Counted from the stretch's first letter, positions 9,190 to 18,823 are shown. The stretch: 64,000 bases of DNA from M0108 sp964523415 (GCA_964523415.1 CAZFZB010000001.1:26018-90017), one strand, 5' to 3'. Made by a program: numbers and translations. Notes: generated by a model from the letters alone, not told the origin.

Positions 9190-9930
9190 ATGCAGCCTCC
9201 CGAACCAGGCTTAAGGCAAACCTATGCCGTGAGCCCCATTGGCCTAATCCGTTCCTGTTTCACCGGCAAATTTGGCATCCCCCGTCAAGCGGGCCTGGTG
9301 GCGGCGGCAGAGGCGCGGCTGGAATTGTTTCCAGAGTTTTCCAGACAGGAGGCCTTTGCCGGGCTGACGGGCTTCAGTCATCTTTGGCTAATCTTCGTCT
9401 TCCATGATGCCCTCGCCGAAGGCTGGCGACCGACGGTAAGGCCACCCAAGTTGGGGGGCCGGCGCAGGGTTGGGGTCTTCGCCAGCCGCTCCCCTCACAG
9501 ACCCAACCCCATCGGCCTCTCCGCCGTCACCTTTCTCGGCCTCCATCAAGAGACGGGTGGACTCGCCTTGCGACTGGGTGGGGTAGACCTGCTGGACGGC
9601 ACTCCGGTTCTGGACGTCAAACCCTATGTTCCCTATGCCGATTCCTTACCCCACGCCGACTCCGGATTCGTGCCAGACCCGCCAGATCAGGCTCGCCGTG
9701 TAAACTTCAGCCCAGGGGCTCAAGCACAGCTCAGCGCCCATGACCCCGCCGATCATCGCCACCTCCACCAGTTGATCACCCAAATCCTGAGCCTTGACCC
9801 CCGTCCCGGCTACATGGACCTCTACCCGGATCGTCAGGATTTCGCCATGCGGCTCTTCGACCTGGAGGTAAAATGGCGTGAAACCGGTGACCAGATTCTG
9901 GTGACCGCCCTAGAGCCTGCACGGGATTGA
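9190..9930 (+). CDS. trmO: TrmO: tRNA (t6A37) N6-methyltransferase
   Basis: TrmO (formerly TsaA/YaeB) uses S-adenosylmethionine to methylate the N6 of t6A at position 37 of tRNA-Thr, giving m6t6A. The family beta-barrel begins YAVSPIGLIRS. The highly conserved block RPPKLGGRRRVGVFASR followed by SPHRPNPIGLS is present at about residues 77-110. The C-terminal domain continues to residue 246, normal for the proteobacterial form. It lies 51 bases after the aspartoacylase-like gene on the same strand and could be the last gene of that unit. It is convergent with ribE. Confidence 0.93.
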   Translation: MQPPEPGLRQTYAVSPIGLIRSCFTGKFGIPRQAGLVAAAEARLELFPEFSRQEAFAGLTGFSHLWLIFVFHDALAEGWRPTVRPPKLGGRRRVGVFASRSPHRPNPIGLSAVTFLGLHQETGGLALRLGGVDLLDGTPVLDVKPYVPYADSLPHADSGFVPDPPDQARRVNFSPGAQAQLSAHDPADHRHLHQLITQILSLDPRPGYMDLYPDRQDFAMRLFDLEVKWRETGDQILVTALEPARD

Positions 9931-10016
9931 AGAGTAGCGGCCCGGCCAACTCATTTCTGCGCTTGTTGTCGCCCTTACTCGACTTTCCACCCATTGCCGA
10001 TCCCTTAAGGGGCACC

Positions 10017-10676
10017 TCAGCGCATAAAGCCATGCTCGGCCAGAAAACGGGTCGTGATGCGTTCGGCCGCCGGTTCGGCCGCCTGATCGCCTAGCAATAG
10101 CCGTTCCAGGTAGCGGGCTACCAGATCCACCTCGAGGTTGACACGGGTCCCCGTCTCGTAGTCGCCGAAGAGGGTCTCGGCCAGGGTGTGGGGGACTATG
10201 TTCAACTCAAAGATCGGCCCTTGGACGGAGTTGACCGTCAGGCTGGTGCCATCAACACAGATGGAACCCTTCTGGGCAATGTAGCGTGCCAGACCCGCCG
10301 GGGCCTGAATCCGAAACCGCCAGGAGCGGGCATCCTGACGCCGTTCCAGAACCTCCCCAACCCCATCAACATGGCCGCTAACCAGGTGCCCTCCCAAGGG
10401 CGTGGCCAGGGTCAGGGCCTTTTCGAGATTGACCCGACTACCGGCGCTCAAATCCCCGAGGGTGGTCAGGGCCAGGGTTTCCCTGGAGACATCCGCCGCA
10501 AAGCGGGTGCCAGTAATTGCGATCGCGGTGAGACAGACGCCATTGACCGCAATGCTGTCCCCCAGCCCAACACCACTCATGGCAAGCTTGCCGGTGCTCA
10601 GGGTGAGGCGGGCGTCTCCGCCCCTGGATTCGATGGAATGGACCTCGCCAATGGCTTGGATGATGCCTGTAAACAT
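10017..10676 (-). CDS. ribE: Riboflavin synthase alpha chain
   Basis: This enzyme dismutates two 6,7-dimethyl-8-ribityllumazine molecules to riboflavin. It begins with the invariant MFTGIIQAIG and has two lumazine-binding repeats (about 1-97 and 98-195), the second marked by GHLVSGHVDGVG. At 219 residues it has normal length. No FMN riboswitch was recognised in the 230 bases before it, which hold only a 14-base palindrome (10833-10846, ACGCCTCGAGGCGT). Unusually, an ABC exporter gene separates it from ribD upstream on the same strand. Confidence 0.96.
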   Translation of the reverse strand: MFTGIIQAIGEVHSIESRGGDARLTLSTGKLAMSGVGLGDSIAVNGVCLTAIAITGTRFAADVSRETLALTTLGDLSAGSRVNLEKALTLATPLGGHLVSGHVDGVGEVLERRQDARSWRFRIQAPAGLARYIAQKGSICVDGTSLTVNSVQGPIFELNIVPHTLAETLFGDYETGTRVNLEVDLVARYLERLLLGDQAAEPAAERITTRFLAEHGFMR

Positions 10677-10906
10677 GACCGTTGACTTGAGTTGCCAAAA
10701 AGTGAGGCGATCTTAGCGCCCCAGCCGACCTATCGCCAGCGAGCGGAGATGACCCGGTTTCACAGCGGTGAGCAACACCCCGGAACCCTTCTCGACATCT
10801 GAACGCTGGGCCAGGGATCCCTCCTTGCATGCACGCCTCGAGGCGTTCTGTACATCCCCGGGCAGAGAGCGGCAGCCCATAGGCCAGAATTGTTGTCCCT
10901 GACCCC

Positions 10907-12673
10907 TCAAGCCACTCTCATCCAGCCGCCCACTCGCCCAGCCTCTATCCGGACCACGCCATCGAGCAGATCGCGGATCTCCTCATACCGATGGGTGACG
11001 ATCAGCACCGTCATACGGCCATGCAGCGTGCGCAAAGCCTCCAGGACGATCTGCTGATGCTCATGGTCCAGAGCACTGGTGGCCTCGTCAAGAATCAGCA
11101 GTTCGGGGTCTCTTAGCAAGGCACGCGCCAAGGCCAAACGCTGCTTTTCGCCACCAGAGAGGCGGACGCCGCGCTCCCCCACCCAAGTGTCCAGACCCAG
11201 GGGCATGCCACGAACGAAGGCACCGGCAGCAGCCTTATCAAGAGCCGCCATCAACCGGTCATCGTCAGCCCTCACCACACCCCAGGCCAGGTTGGCACGC
11301 AGGGTACCATCGAGGATGGCTGCGTCCTGGGGGATGTAGGCGATGCACCGCCGCCAGTTGGCATCCGTGATTAGGGGTCTTCCGTCAACCAGGATCCGGC
11401 CCGAGGTGGGTGCGTTCAGGCCGCTGAGGAGGTCGAGCAATGTGGTCTTGCCCGCGCCGGTCGGACCTATGATGGCCGTGGTGCGGCAGGCCGGAATAAA
11501 GAGATCAGGGATGACAAAGATCCGGCTGCCCTGGGGGTGACGAAAAGTCACATCCCGCAAGCCCAGGCCCTCCGCCAGGATGGGGTATAAACTCTGGTCT
11601 ACGATAGGGTTAGGATCCCCCCTTGGGGCATCCCCCTCCTGGTCCCGCTCCTCCTGGCAACGTTTAATCCATTCCAGCCAACTCGTAAAGGCTGGAGCCA
11701 TATGCCAGATCTGCTGTAAGCCTTGATGAATACTCGAGACCTGAGGCAACATCCGGGCGAAAATGGCGATTAAAACCAGCAGACGGGCCGCCGGTAGCTC
11801 GACCCAGACCAGGGCAGCATAGGTCAGCGTAGCCAACGCCAGGGCGCCGCCGAGGCGGAAGGCCGATTGGGAGCGAGTTCGGACCTGGGTGAAGTTCAAC
11901 TGCTGCTCACGCAACTGTGCAACGACCTGGGCGAACTGGCATTGGTAGCCAGCCTCCTCACCGTGGATCTTGATGAGTTTGAGGGATCCCAGAAACTCCT
12001 GTGCCTTGTTGAACAGGTTACGAGTGGCCAGGCTCAGAACCTGGCCACTTTGTTGGGCAGCATCCCGGGATTTGCGCAGCAGCCACCAAAGGGCCATCCC
12101 CGTGACCAAGGCCAAGCCGGTGACGGGTGGCGACAGGGCAAAGGCCAAGGCCAGATAGACAGGGAAAACCGCCAGTTGGGTGAATAACTGCAACAAAAAA
12201 ATAGTGCCGGTGCCCACCCGGCTTATATCGGTAGTCAGGACGCTCAAAAACTCACTGCTATGATGCTGGGACAGGAAACACCAGCGAGCCCCGGACAATG
12301 CGCTGAAGAGGGACGTGCGCAGGTGATCGACGAAACGCAGTTGCAGCCGCTGGGAACGCCGTTCCCGCAGCAAGGTTACTGAAGATTGCAGGCCAATCAG
12401 ACTGACGAAGAGGCCAAGCGTGAGCAGAAGCTTGTGCTCGGGGGGGATACTCTCCAGTAGTCGCGACACATTGGTAGGCAAGGTTATCGACAAAGCCGCT
12501 CCCGGCGTTCCGTTGACTACCCCAGCCAGGGTCAGTAAAGGCAGGAGCAACAAGATCCCCAACCCTTCCAATAGAGCGCCGAGCAAATTAAGGCCCAGGG
12601 TGATCGATACCGCGCGAGGGTCAAAACGCCAGAATTCCGTCAGGAAGGGACCTAAGCCCAGAAGGTGATTCAT
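10907..12673 (-). CDS. ABC exporter, fused permease and ATPase
   Basis: This half-transporter has an N-terminal membrane domain with about six segments (residues 20-310) and a C-terminal nucleotide-binding domain. Walker A is GPTGAGKTTLLDLL (about 405-418), the signature is LSGGEKQRLALARALL, and Walker B is LLILDEATSALD. It would act as a homodimer in the inner membrane and export a substrate that cannot be identified from sequence. The 588-residue length is typical. It lies between ribD and ribE on the same strand; a role in flavin export would be speculative. Relatives include exporters of lipids, peptides and drugs. Confidence 0.9.
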   Translation of the reverse strand: MNHLLGLGPFLTEFWRFDPRAVSITLGLNLLGALLEGLGILLLLPLLTLAGVVNGTPGAALSITLPTNVSRLLESIPPEHKLLLTLGLFVSLIGLQSSVTLLRERRSQRLQLRFVDHLRTSLFSALSGARWCFLSQHHSSEFLSVLTTDISRVGTGTIFLLQLFTQLAVFPVYLALAFALSPPVTGLALVTGMALWWLLRKSRDAAQQSGQVLSLATRNLFNKAQEFLGSLKLIKIHGEEAGYQCQFAQVVAQLREQQLNFTQVRTRSQSAFRLGGALALATLTYAALVWVELPAARLLVLIAIFARMLPQVSSIHQGLQQIWHMAPAFTSWLEWIKRCQEERDQEGDAPRGDPNPIVDQSLYPILAEGLGLRDVTFRHPQGSRIFVIPDLFIPACRTTAIIGPTGAGKTTLLDLLSGLNAPTSGRILVDGRPLITDANWRRCIAYIPQDAAILDGTLRANLAWGVVRADDDRLMAALDKAAAGAFVRGMPLGLDTWVGERGVRLSGGEKQRLALARALLRDPELLILDEATSALDHEHQQIVLEALRTLHGRMTVLIVTHRYEEIRDLLDGVVRIEAGRVGGWMRVA

Positions 12674-12722
12674 ATCCCGTAATTTCGCGCTAACGCCCGT
12701 TCAAGGGTTCAACCCTGATGCC

Positions 12723-13892
12723 TTAGCTGTGATTAGTGGTCAAAGAACCACCCTTTGGAGTCTGGGGAATGGCAGTTATCCTCAGATCCGGCCCAACCAT
12801 GCGGATATCTTGGATAGACAGAGGGAGTCGGTCCCGCATGAGTTCCAGTCCAGGTAGGTGACAGAGACCCAGTCCGGCATCACCCATGAGGTGCGGGGCC
12901 AGGTAGAGGACCCATTCGTCCACCAGTCCGGCTTGGAGCGCGGCGCCGGCCAGGGTAGCACCGGCCTCGATCAGTACCTCGTTTATCTCTTGGCGTGCGA
13001 GATAACGCAACAGGAATTCCAGGTCCACGCCGCCGGGTCCTGCCGGTGTCACCAAGACCTGGGCACCCGCGGCTTCCAGGCGCGCGGCCAGGCCAGGCTC
13101 GGCCGACAAACAGGCAATCAGGCTTGACCCGGGCAAGGTCAGTAGCCGCGCGGTCGGTGGGGTACGCAATCGGCTATCGACTACCACCCGGACTGGCTGA
13201 TGGACCTGGCTATCAGGCTCGACCCCGGGCAATTCGGTGGCCAACAAGCGAACATTCAGGGAGGGATCATCCGCCAATAGGGTTTCTACCCCGGTGAGGA
13301 TCGCGGCACTGCGGGCGCGCAGAAACTGAGCATCGCGCCGCGCGGCGTCGGAGGTAATCCACTGGCTCTCGCCGCTTGCCATGGCGGTACGACCGTCCAG
13401 GCTGGCGGCCAGCTTGCAGCGTACATAGGGTAACCCCTGTTCCATGCGTTTAATAAAACCGGGGTTGAGTCGCCGCGCCTCCTCCTCCAACAGCCCCACG
13501 GCCGTGGAAACACCTTGGGCCCGCAGCCGCGCCAGGCCCGCGCCAGCAACCAGGGGATTCGGATCCTGCATGGCCGCCACCACCCGCCTGACCCCAGACT
13601 TGATCAGTCCATCGACACAAGGGGGCGTTTTACCATGATGGCAACAGGGCTCCAGGCTGACAAAGGCGGTCGCACCCTGGGCACGATCCCCCGCCATAGC
13701 CAGTGCCAGGCGCTCGGCATGGGGAGCGCCCGCCCTATGGTGCCAACCCTCACCCACGACCTCACCATCTCGGACGAGGACGCATCCAACGCAGGGATTG
13801 GGCGCAGTGGTATAGAGGCCCAGCGCCGCCAGGCGAATAGCGCGGGCCATGTGAATCCGATCACTGGTGGAATCGCTGATGGGATCCATCAA
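12723..13892 (-). CDS. ribD: RibD: bifunctional pyrimidine deaminase/reductase of riboflavin synthesis
   Basis: RibD carries out the second and third steps of riboflavin synthesis. The N-terminal deaminase domain (about 15-140) has the zinc motif HAERLAL and PCCHHGKTPPC. The C-terminal NADPH-dependent reductase domain (about 155-370) starts RCKLAASLDGRTAMASGES. At 389 residues it is slightly longer than the usual 365-380. Its start overlaps the nrdR stop by four bases, the common nrdR-ribD arrangement in proteobacteria. A later ATG near residue 15 (HMARAIRL) is less likely because of this overlap. Confidence 0.95.
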   Translation of the reverse strand: MMDPISDSTSDRIHMARAIRLAALGLYTTAPNPCVGCVLVRDGEVVGEGWHHRAGAPHAERLALAMAGDRAQGATAFVSLEPCCHHGKTPPCVDGLIKSGVRRVVAAMQDPNPLVAGAGLARLRAQGVSTAVGLLEEEARRLNPGFIKRMEQGLPYVRCKLAASLDGRTAMASGESQWITSDAARRDAQFLRARSAAILTGVETLLADDPSLNVRLLATELPGVEPDSQVHQPVRVVVDSRLRTPPTARLLTLPGSSLIACLSAEPGLAARLEAAGAQVLVTPAGPGGVDLEFLLRYLARQEINEVLIEAGATLAGAALQAGLVDEWVLYLAPHLMGDAGLGLCHLPGLELMRDRLPLSIQDIRMVGPDLRITAIPQTPKGGSLTTNHS

Positions 13893-14410
13893 GGCTTGGG
13901 GTCCAGGGGGTCCAGGTTTACCAGGAAATCGAGTTGCATGCGCTTCGACTCGGGTCCCTGTTGGCGCTCCAGACGGTCTATTTCATCGCGAAAGGCCCGC
14001 ACATCCTCGAACTTGCGATAGACGGAGGCAAAGCGTACATATGCAACCTGGTCCAGGTGGCGCAGTTCCTCCATGACCAGTTCGCCGATTTCGCGCGCCG
14101 GGACCTCACTCTCGCCACTGGAAATGAGCCGCCGGGTGACGTGTGCCAAGGCGTCCTCAATCTCCTCGGTGCCCACGGGCCGCTTCTCCAAAGCACGCAT
14201 CATGCCCGAGCGCACCTTGCGGCCGTCAAACGGCACCCGGGTGCCATCGCGCTTGATGACACGCGGCAGATTCAGTTCCGCCGATTCGTAAGTGGTAAAA
14301 CGATCCTTGCAAACCAGGCACTCGCGGCGGCGACGTACCTGATCACCATCCCCTGAGAGTCGGGAATCAACGACCTTGGTGTCCTGCGCACCACAAAAGG
14401 GACAGCGCAT
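13889..14410 (-). CDS. nrdR: NrdR: repressor of ribonucleotide reductase genes
   Basis: NrdR senses ATP/dATP and represses nrd genes through NrdR boxes. It starts MRCPFCGAQDTKVVDSR, the N-terminal zinc ribbon, closed by CLVCKDRFTTYE (about 31-42). An ATP-cone domain follows (about 48-140, VIKRDGTRVPFDGRKV). The last 25 residues, with KRMQLDFLV, make it 173 residues, slightly longer than the common 150-160. It lies 52 bases after glyA and overlaps ribD by four bases, so glyA-nrdR-ribD looks like one transcription unit. Confidence 0.96.
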   Translation of the reverse strand: MRCPFCGAQDTKVVDSRLSGDGDQVRRRRECLVCKDRFTTYESAELNLPRVIKRDGTRVPFDGRKVRSGMMRALEKRPVGTEEIEDALAHVTRRLISSGESEVPAREIGELVMEELRHLDQVAYVRFASVYRKFEDVRAFRDEIDRLERQQGPESKRMQLDFLVNLDPLDPKP

Positions 14411-14462
14411 CCGACCACCTAGTTAGGGCTGGGTCTATAAGAGGCCAGATCCAAGTCTGAGA

Positions 14463-15728
14463 TCAGCCAGCCGTATGCCGGTACACCGGAAAACGCGCAC
14501 AGAGGTCCAAGGTCTTGGCCTTGACCTCATCTACCTTAGCCTGATCGCCGCGAGCGTCGATCAGATCGCACATCCAACCGGCAAGGGCCCGCGCCTCGGC
14601 CTCACCACAACCACGCGTCGTCAGGGCAGGGGTACCAACGCGGATACCGCTAGTAACAAAAGGCGATTGAGGGTCATTGGGCACGGCGTTCTTGTTGACC
14701 GTGATGTTGGCCGCGCCCAGCCAGGCATCGACATCCTTACCCGTCAGCCCCTGCTGGATGAAGCTGACTAGAAAAAGGTGGTCATCGGTGCCACCAGACA
14801 CCACCTCATAACCCCGATCGATGAAGACTTGGGCCATCGCGCGGGCATTGGCCAAGACCTGGCGTTGATAGTCCTTGAAGCCGGGCTCCATGGCCTCCTT
14901 GAGGGCCACCGCCTTGGCAGCGATGACGTGCATCAGGGGTCCACCTTGGGTACCGGGGAAGACCAGGGAGTTGAGTTTCTTCTCGACCTCAGCATTGGTC
15001 TTGGCCAGGATGAGACCACCGCGAGGGCCTCGCAAGGTCTTGTGGGTGGTGGTCGTGGTCACGTCAGCGATCTGAACCGGGCTGGGATAGAGGCCTGCCG
15101 CCACCAGGCCAGCCACATGGGCCATATCGACCAGGAAGAAGGCACCAACCCCATCGGCAATATCCCTGAAGCGTTGCCAGTCGATGAAACGCGAATAGGC
15201 GGAGAAACCCGCGACAATCATTTTGGGTCCATGCTCCCGGGCCAAGCGTTCCACCTCGGCATAGTCGATCTCGCCTGTCGTTGGGTCGAGGCCATATTGA
15301 AAGGCCTTATAGAGCTTTCCGGAAAAGTTGGGCTTAGCGCCATGGGTCAGGTGACCGCCGTGGGCCAGGCTCATACCCAGAACCACATCACCCGGTTCGC
15401 ACAAGGCCATATAGACCGCTGCATTGGCCTGGGAACCCGAGTGAGGCTGCACATTGGCAAAATCCGCCCCAAAAAGGGCCTTGGCGCGATCGATGGCCAG
15501 TTGTTCGACGATATCGACAAACTCGCAGCCGCCATAATAGCGCTTGCCTGGATAGCCCTCGGCATACTTATTGGTCAAGACGGAACCTTGAGCCTGCATC
15601 ACACGTGGGCTGGTGTAATTTTCGGAGGCGATTAACTCGACGTGCTCCTCCTGGCGGCGCTCCTCACCCTGAATAGCCGCCCAAAGTTCGTCGTCGTAAC
15701 TCCAGATATGCATGGACTGGTCAAACAT
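14463..15728 (-). CDS. glyA: Serine hydroxymethyltransferase
   Basis: GlyA is a PLP enzyme converting serine and tetrahydrofolate to glycine and methylene-THF. The PLP-binding lysine is in TTTTHKTLRGPRGG (about residues 225-238). The N-terminal block ELIASENYTSPRVM is conserved. Length is 421, near the usual 417-420. An alternative ATG five residues downstream (MHIWSYDDEL) would fit the family N-terminus equally well. It is the first gene of the minus-strand run leading to nrdR and ribD; the AT-richer region upstream likely holds its promoter. Confidence 0.97.
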   Translation of the reverse strand: MFDQSMHIWSYDDELWAAIQGEERRQEEHVELIASENYTSPRVMQAQGSVLTNKYAEGYPGKRYYGGCEFVDIVEQLAIDRAKALFGADFANVQPHSGSQANAAVYMALCEPGDVVLGMSLAHGGHLTHGAKPNFSGKLYKAFQYGLDPTTGEIDYAEVERLAREHGPKMIVAGFSAYSRFIDWQRFRDIADGVGAFFLVDMAHVAGLVAAGLYPSPVQIADVTTTTTHKTLRGPRGGLILAKTNAEVEKKLNSLVFPGTQGGPLMHVIAAKAVALKEAMEPGFKDYQRQVLANARAMAQVFIDRGYEVVSGGTDDHLFLVSFIQQGLTGKDVDAWLGAANITVNKNAVPNDPQSPFVTSGIRVGTPALTTRGCGEAEARALAGWMCDLIDARGDQAKVDEVKAKTLDLCARFPVYRHTAG

Positions 15729-16414
15729 GGTTTGTCCTCAACCGATGAAATGTTGCCATTTTAGCTGCTTTGCCCCTCGTGGTCGCCTTCCTGATCGCCT
15801 CTTGTTGCTTACTTGGTGCGGATCGGAGTGGCTTACCAGAAAGCTAGGCATTTTGGCGTCCAGGGGTAGGCGACGACCGTAAAGAGGCCCCGTGAATACT
15901 TCCCTCTGGGCTTGGAGCCAGCATTCCTGCTGTCTATATCCATGCCAGTTGCCACCTGTCCCTTCCGACCCATTGCGATAGCCGTGATCCTTGGAGTGGT
16001 TGATCCCTCCTTGTCAAGATGATTTTTGGTGGTTTGCAAAAATTCATTTTATGGGGTAAATCGAGTATTAATTCGGCGAATCGCTTCGTTCCAAGTATGT
16101 GAATTCCTGCTGATGCGGCGTTATTTCAACCCATCATCCTGGTGACGATTCCATTCGCGAAGGAATATTGATCGGATTTTTTGACCTTATACTGAAATAC
16201 AAAGACCGGTTATTACCAGGGGGCGATAGATTTGTTCCGGGCGGGAAGGGACTGAGGGTGAATAGCGTGCGACTCCTTTCGCCCCAGTTTATACGGAGGG
16301 CTCCGTATATTGATCCATCCTGTTAAGTAAGGCTAGCAGAACGCCTGCGATCCTCCGATAATCAAAAGGTTCCACTACGCCAATAGCCTGGATTCGGAAT
16401 TACGAGGACAAATC
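15729..16414. other. 686-base intergenic stretch, AT-richer than surroundings
   Basis: No convincing gene is seen here. A 68-codon minus-strand frame (15833-16039) lacks a ribosome site and any recognisable similarity. The stretch from about 16010 to 16420 is visibly richer in A and T than the flanking genes. It should contain the promoters of glyA (leftward) and of the membrane protein at 16415 (rightward), but no well-spaced sigma-70 site stood out. The one clear structure is the 20-base palindrome at 16290-16309. Confidence 0.5.
16290..16309. promoter_or_regulatory. Perfect 9+2+9 palindrome, possible operator
   Basis: The arms TATACGGAG and CTCCGTATA flank GG. It lies about 105 bases before the membrane-protein gene at 16415. 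Length, symmetry and short spacer resemble operators of dimeric repressors such as TetR-type proteins. No such regulator gene is next to it, so which protein would bind is unknown. There is no T-run after it, so it is unlikely to be a terminator. Confidence 0.4.
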
Positions 16415-17002
16415 ATGTTATTTTTGAAACTTATCATTGCGTTTGCGCCATGGCTTGCATTCCTGTTAATTGCTCACGACAGCCTCTTTCGTCTCAAACT
16501 CGGGTTACTAACCGCCCTGGTTCTGAGCATCGCAATGGGTCTTGCCCGGCTGCATCGGGGTATAATTTTATGGGTAGGGTTGGCCTTTTTTTCATGCGCC
16601 ACACTCGCAGTTAATGTTTTTAATAACATGGGGGCGGTAAAATACATGGGGATCATTGCCTCGGGTACCCTGGCTATAAGTACCTGGCTAACCCTAATTA
16701 CTAAAAGGCCCTTTACAATGGAATACGCCAAGGAACACACGGAACCGTCATTATGGAATAGTCCTATCTTCGTTAGAACAAACATGCTTCTGACTGCAGC
16801 CTGGGGTACCACCTTCACTATCAACGCGCTGTTAGCCTGGGGCAAGATGGAGCATTTGTTCCTGACTGAATCGGCTTACGAGATAATCAGCTACACCTTG
16901 ATGCTTGGAACCGCCGGCTTTACGACTTGGTACCCGGGTCACATACGTCAAAAAACCGGAACCAGCGTCAATTCCGCCTCGAAAACAGGGATAGCGGACT
17001 GA
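16415..17002 (+). CDS. Membrane protein of unknown function, 195 aa
   Basis: The protein has about five or six hydrophobic segments, starting directly at the N-terminus (MLFLKLIIAFAPWLAFLLIA). A soluble loop near residues 100-125 contains KRPFTMEYAKEHTEPSLW, and the C-terminal part has NALLAWGKMEHL. I have a sense of similar unnamed membrane proteins in diverse proteobacteria but cannot assign a function. No strong ribosome site precedes the ATG (GAGGACAAATC lies just upstream). Its third-codon-position composition is more AT-rich than the neighbouring genes, which, with the isolated position, is compatible with horizontal acquisition. Confidence 0.75.
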   Translation: MLFLKLIIAFAPWLAFLLIAHDSLFRLKLGLLTALVLSIAMGLARLHRGIILWVGLAFFSCATLAVNVFNNMGAVKYMGIIASGTLAISTWLTLITKRPFTMEYAKEHTEPSLWNSPIFVRTNMLLTAAWGTTFTINALLAWGKMEHLFLTESAYEIISYTLMLGTAGFTTWYPGHIRQKTGTSVNSASKTGIAD

Positions 17003-17534
17003 GCCTATCAGACCGGTTCCGGGTGATCGAGCCCCGGAGGTGATGTCGTCGAAGGGGGGTAACTGCAGGATTCAGGTCGACTGCCAGGAGGCCTCAGGTC
17101 GCGAATTCTTTTTGGGTCATGAAGCGATGCGCGACCTCGCTGAAGGACTCCGGAGCCAGACCACATGAACCTTTGTCAGTACAAGAAGGCCACGACCACC
17201 TGACCATCCGCCAGAACCCGCGAGAAGCAACCAAGTTGAAGTCGTATACCTTTGGTTCAGACCCCCTTGCTGACCCCGACTCGCACAACTCGCCCCCCAT
17301 CGATTCAACGAGGGCATTTACCCCTCTTCATGCCCATCTCAATGAAAATCGCCCCCTTTGCCGCCATGTTGAGCAATGGGTTTCCTGCAGTTCCAGACCT
17401 GGTTCGTCAGGGTGACTGGTAATAGGCACAACTCCCTAGCCAGCAAGAGAATATGATATGCACGGGTCCTCGCTATACCCTATAGGGTCGGGGCCTCAGG
17501 CTCAAGTCCCCCTGATTCTATATTTTGGATAAGC
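17003..17534. other. 532-base stretch without a supported gene
   Basis: Short frames exist on both strands around 17094-17415, overlapping one another, but none has a ribosome site or recognisable similarity. A 12-base palindrome ACCCTATAGGGT lies just before 17490. The stretch may hold the promoter for the GH13 gene at 17535 and decayed sequence from an older insertion; nothing more can be supported. Confidence 0.4.
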
Positions 17535-18803
17535 ATGAAAATCTATAATCTCTTCCCTCTGCTGGCGGGGCCGTTCAGTAACTGGACGCCCCATTTAGAA
17601 CGCGCGGCGGCCATGGGCTTTGACTGGATCTTCGTGAACCCGATACAACCTACTGGACAGTCAGGGAGCCTCTATTCGATCAGCGACTATTTTGGAGTTA
17701 ATCCGGCGCTGCTGGCCGCTGGTTCGCGCAAACGACCCGAAACCCAGGTTCGGGATATGCTCAAGGTTGCCGAGAGGCTGGGCCTGCGCCTCATGATCGA
17801 TCTGGTCATCAACCACTGTGCCGTGGACTCCCCCCTCACCCAGACTCACCCGGATTGGTTTAAGCGCGAAGGTGGGCGCATTGCCCATCCCTTTTGCCTG
17901 GAGCAGGACGGACGTAAGGTGGTTTGGGAGGACTTGGCTCAGTTCGATCATAGCTATTCACCGGATGCCAAGGGTTTGCGTGAATACACCGGCAAACTGG
18001 TGGAGCATCTGATCGACCTGGGGTTCGCGGGGTTCCGCTGTGATGCAGCTTATCAGATCCCGACTGAGTTCTGGCGGCGTCTGATCAAGGACACCCGACG
18101 CCAACATCCTGGTGTGATTTTTGTCGCCGAGACCCTTGGCTGCTCACCAGAACAGACGCGACAGACTGCCGCTGCGGGTTTTGACGCCATCTTTAACAGC
18201 GCCAAGTGGTGGGATTTTTACAGTCCCTGGCTACTGGAACAATACGAACTCACACGCCAGATCGCACCCTCCATCGGGTTTCCCGAGAGTCACGATACGG
18301 GACGCCTCTTTGTGGAGTCTGGATGCAATGTGAACGCCCTCAAGCAGCGTTACCTCTTTACCGCCCTCTTCTCCACGGGTGTCATGATGCCTATGGGGTA
18401 TGAGTTTGGCTTTCAACGTCCGCTGCATGTGGTCAAGACCCGACCAGAGGATTGGGAACCGCCAGCAGTGGATTTGACCGCCTTCATCACGGCCGTCAAT
18501 CGCATCAAGGCTGATTATCCTGTCTTTCGCGAGGATGGACTGATACAGCGCCTGGAATCCTTCAACCCCGCCGTCCTGCTACTCTGGCAGGCTTCCACCC
18601 AAGGCCATGGCCAGGCCCTGTTGGTGTTGAACAAGGACCCTTGGAACCGCCAGCATTTTCATTGCGACGACCTCTACCGGTTGGTGCAGGCCCCGCCTCC
18701 CCTCCTCGATGTCTCACCGGAGTGGGCCATGGACTTTCTACCAACCCCTTTTGATTTCGAACTGGATCCCGGCATGGCGCGCGTATTCGTCACCCGCCCC
18801 TGA
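17535..18803 (+). CDS. GH13 (alpha-amylase family) glycoside hydrolase or transglycosidase
   Basis: This is a TIM-barrel enzyme acting on alpha-glucans. The catalytic nucleophile Asp is in GFRCDAAYQ (about residue 170), the acid/base Glu is in VAETLG (about 199), and the third acidic residue is in ESHDTGR (about 254). Region I appears as DLVINHC. There is no signal peptide, so it is probably cytoplasmic. The fold resembles the catalytic core of maltosyltransferase GlgE-like and related intracellular enzymes, but at 422 residues it lacks extra N-terminal domains. Hydrolysis versus transfer cannot be decided. It is followed 20 bases later by the LON-domain gene. Confidence 0.85.
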   Translation: MKIYNLFPLLAGPFSNWTPHLERAAAMGFDWIFVNPIQPTGQSGSLYSISDYFGVNPALLAAGSRKRPETQVRDMLKVAERLGLRLMIDLVINHCAVDSPLTQTHPDWFKREGGRIAHPFCLEQDGRKVVWEDLAQFDHSYSPDAKGLREYTGKLVEHLIDLGFAGFRCDAAYQIPTEFWRRLIKDTRRQHPGVIFVAETLGCSPEQTRQTAAAGFDAIFNSAKWWDFYSPWLLEQYELTRQIAPSIGFPESHDTGRLFVESGCNVNALKQRYLFTALFSTGVMMPMGYEFGFQRPLHVVKTRPEDWEPPAVDLTAFITAVNRIKADYPVFREDGLIQRLESFNPAVLLLWQASTQGHGQALLVLNKDPWNRQHFHCDDLYRLVQAPPPLLDVSPEWAMDFLPTPFDFELDPGMARVFVTRP

Positions 18804-18823
18804 CCGGCCCCGGAGTTATTGCC

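Noticed and set aside
10677..10906. FMN riboswitch before ribE
   Set aside because: The conserved RFN element core sequences were not found on the minus strand; only a short palindrome is present.
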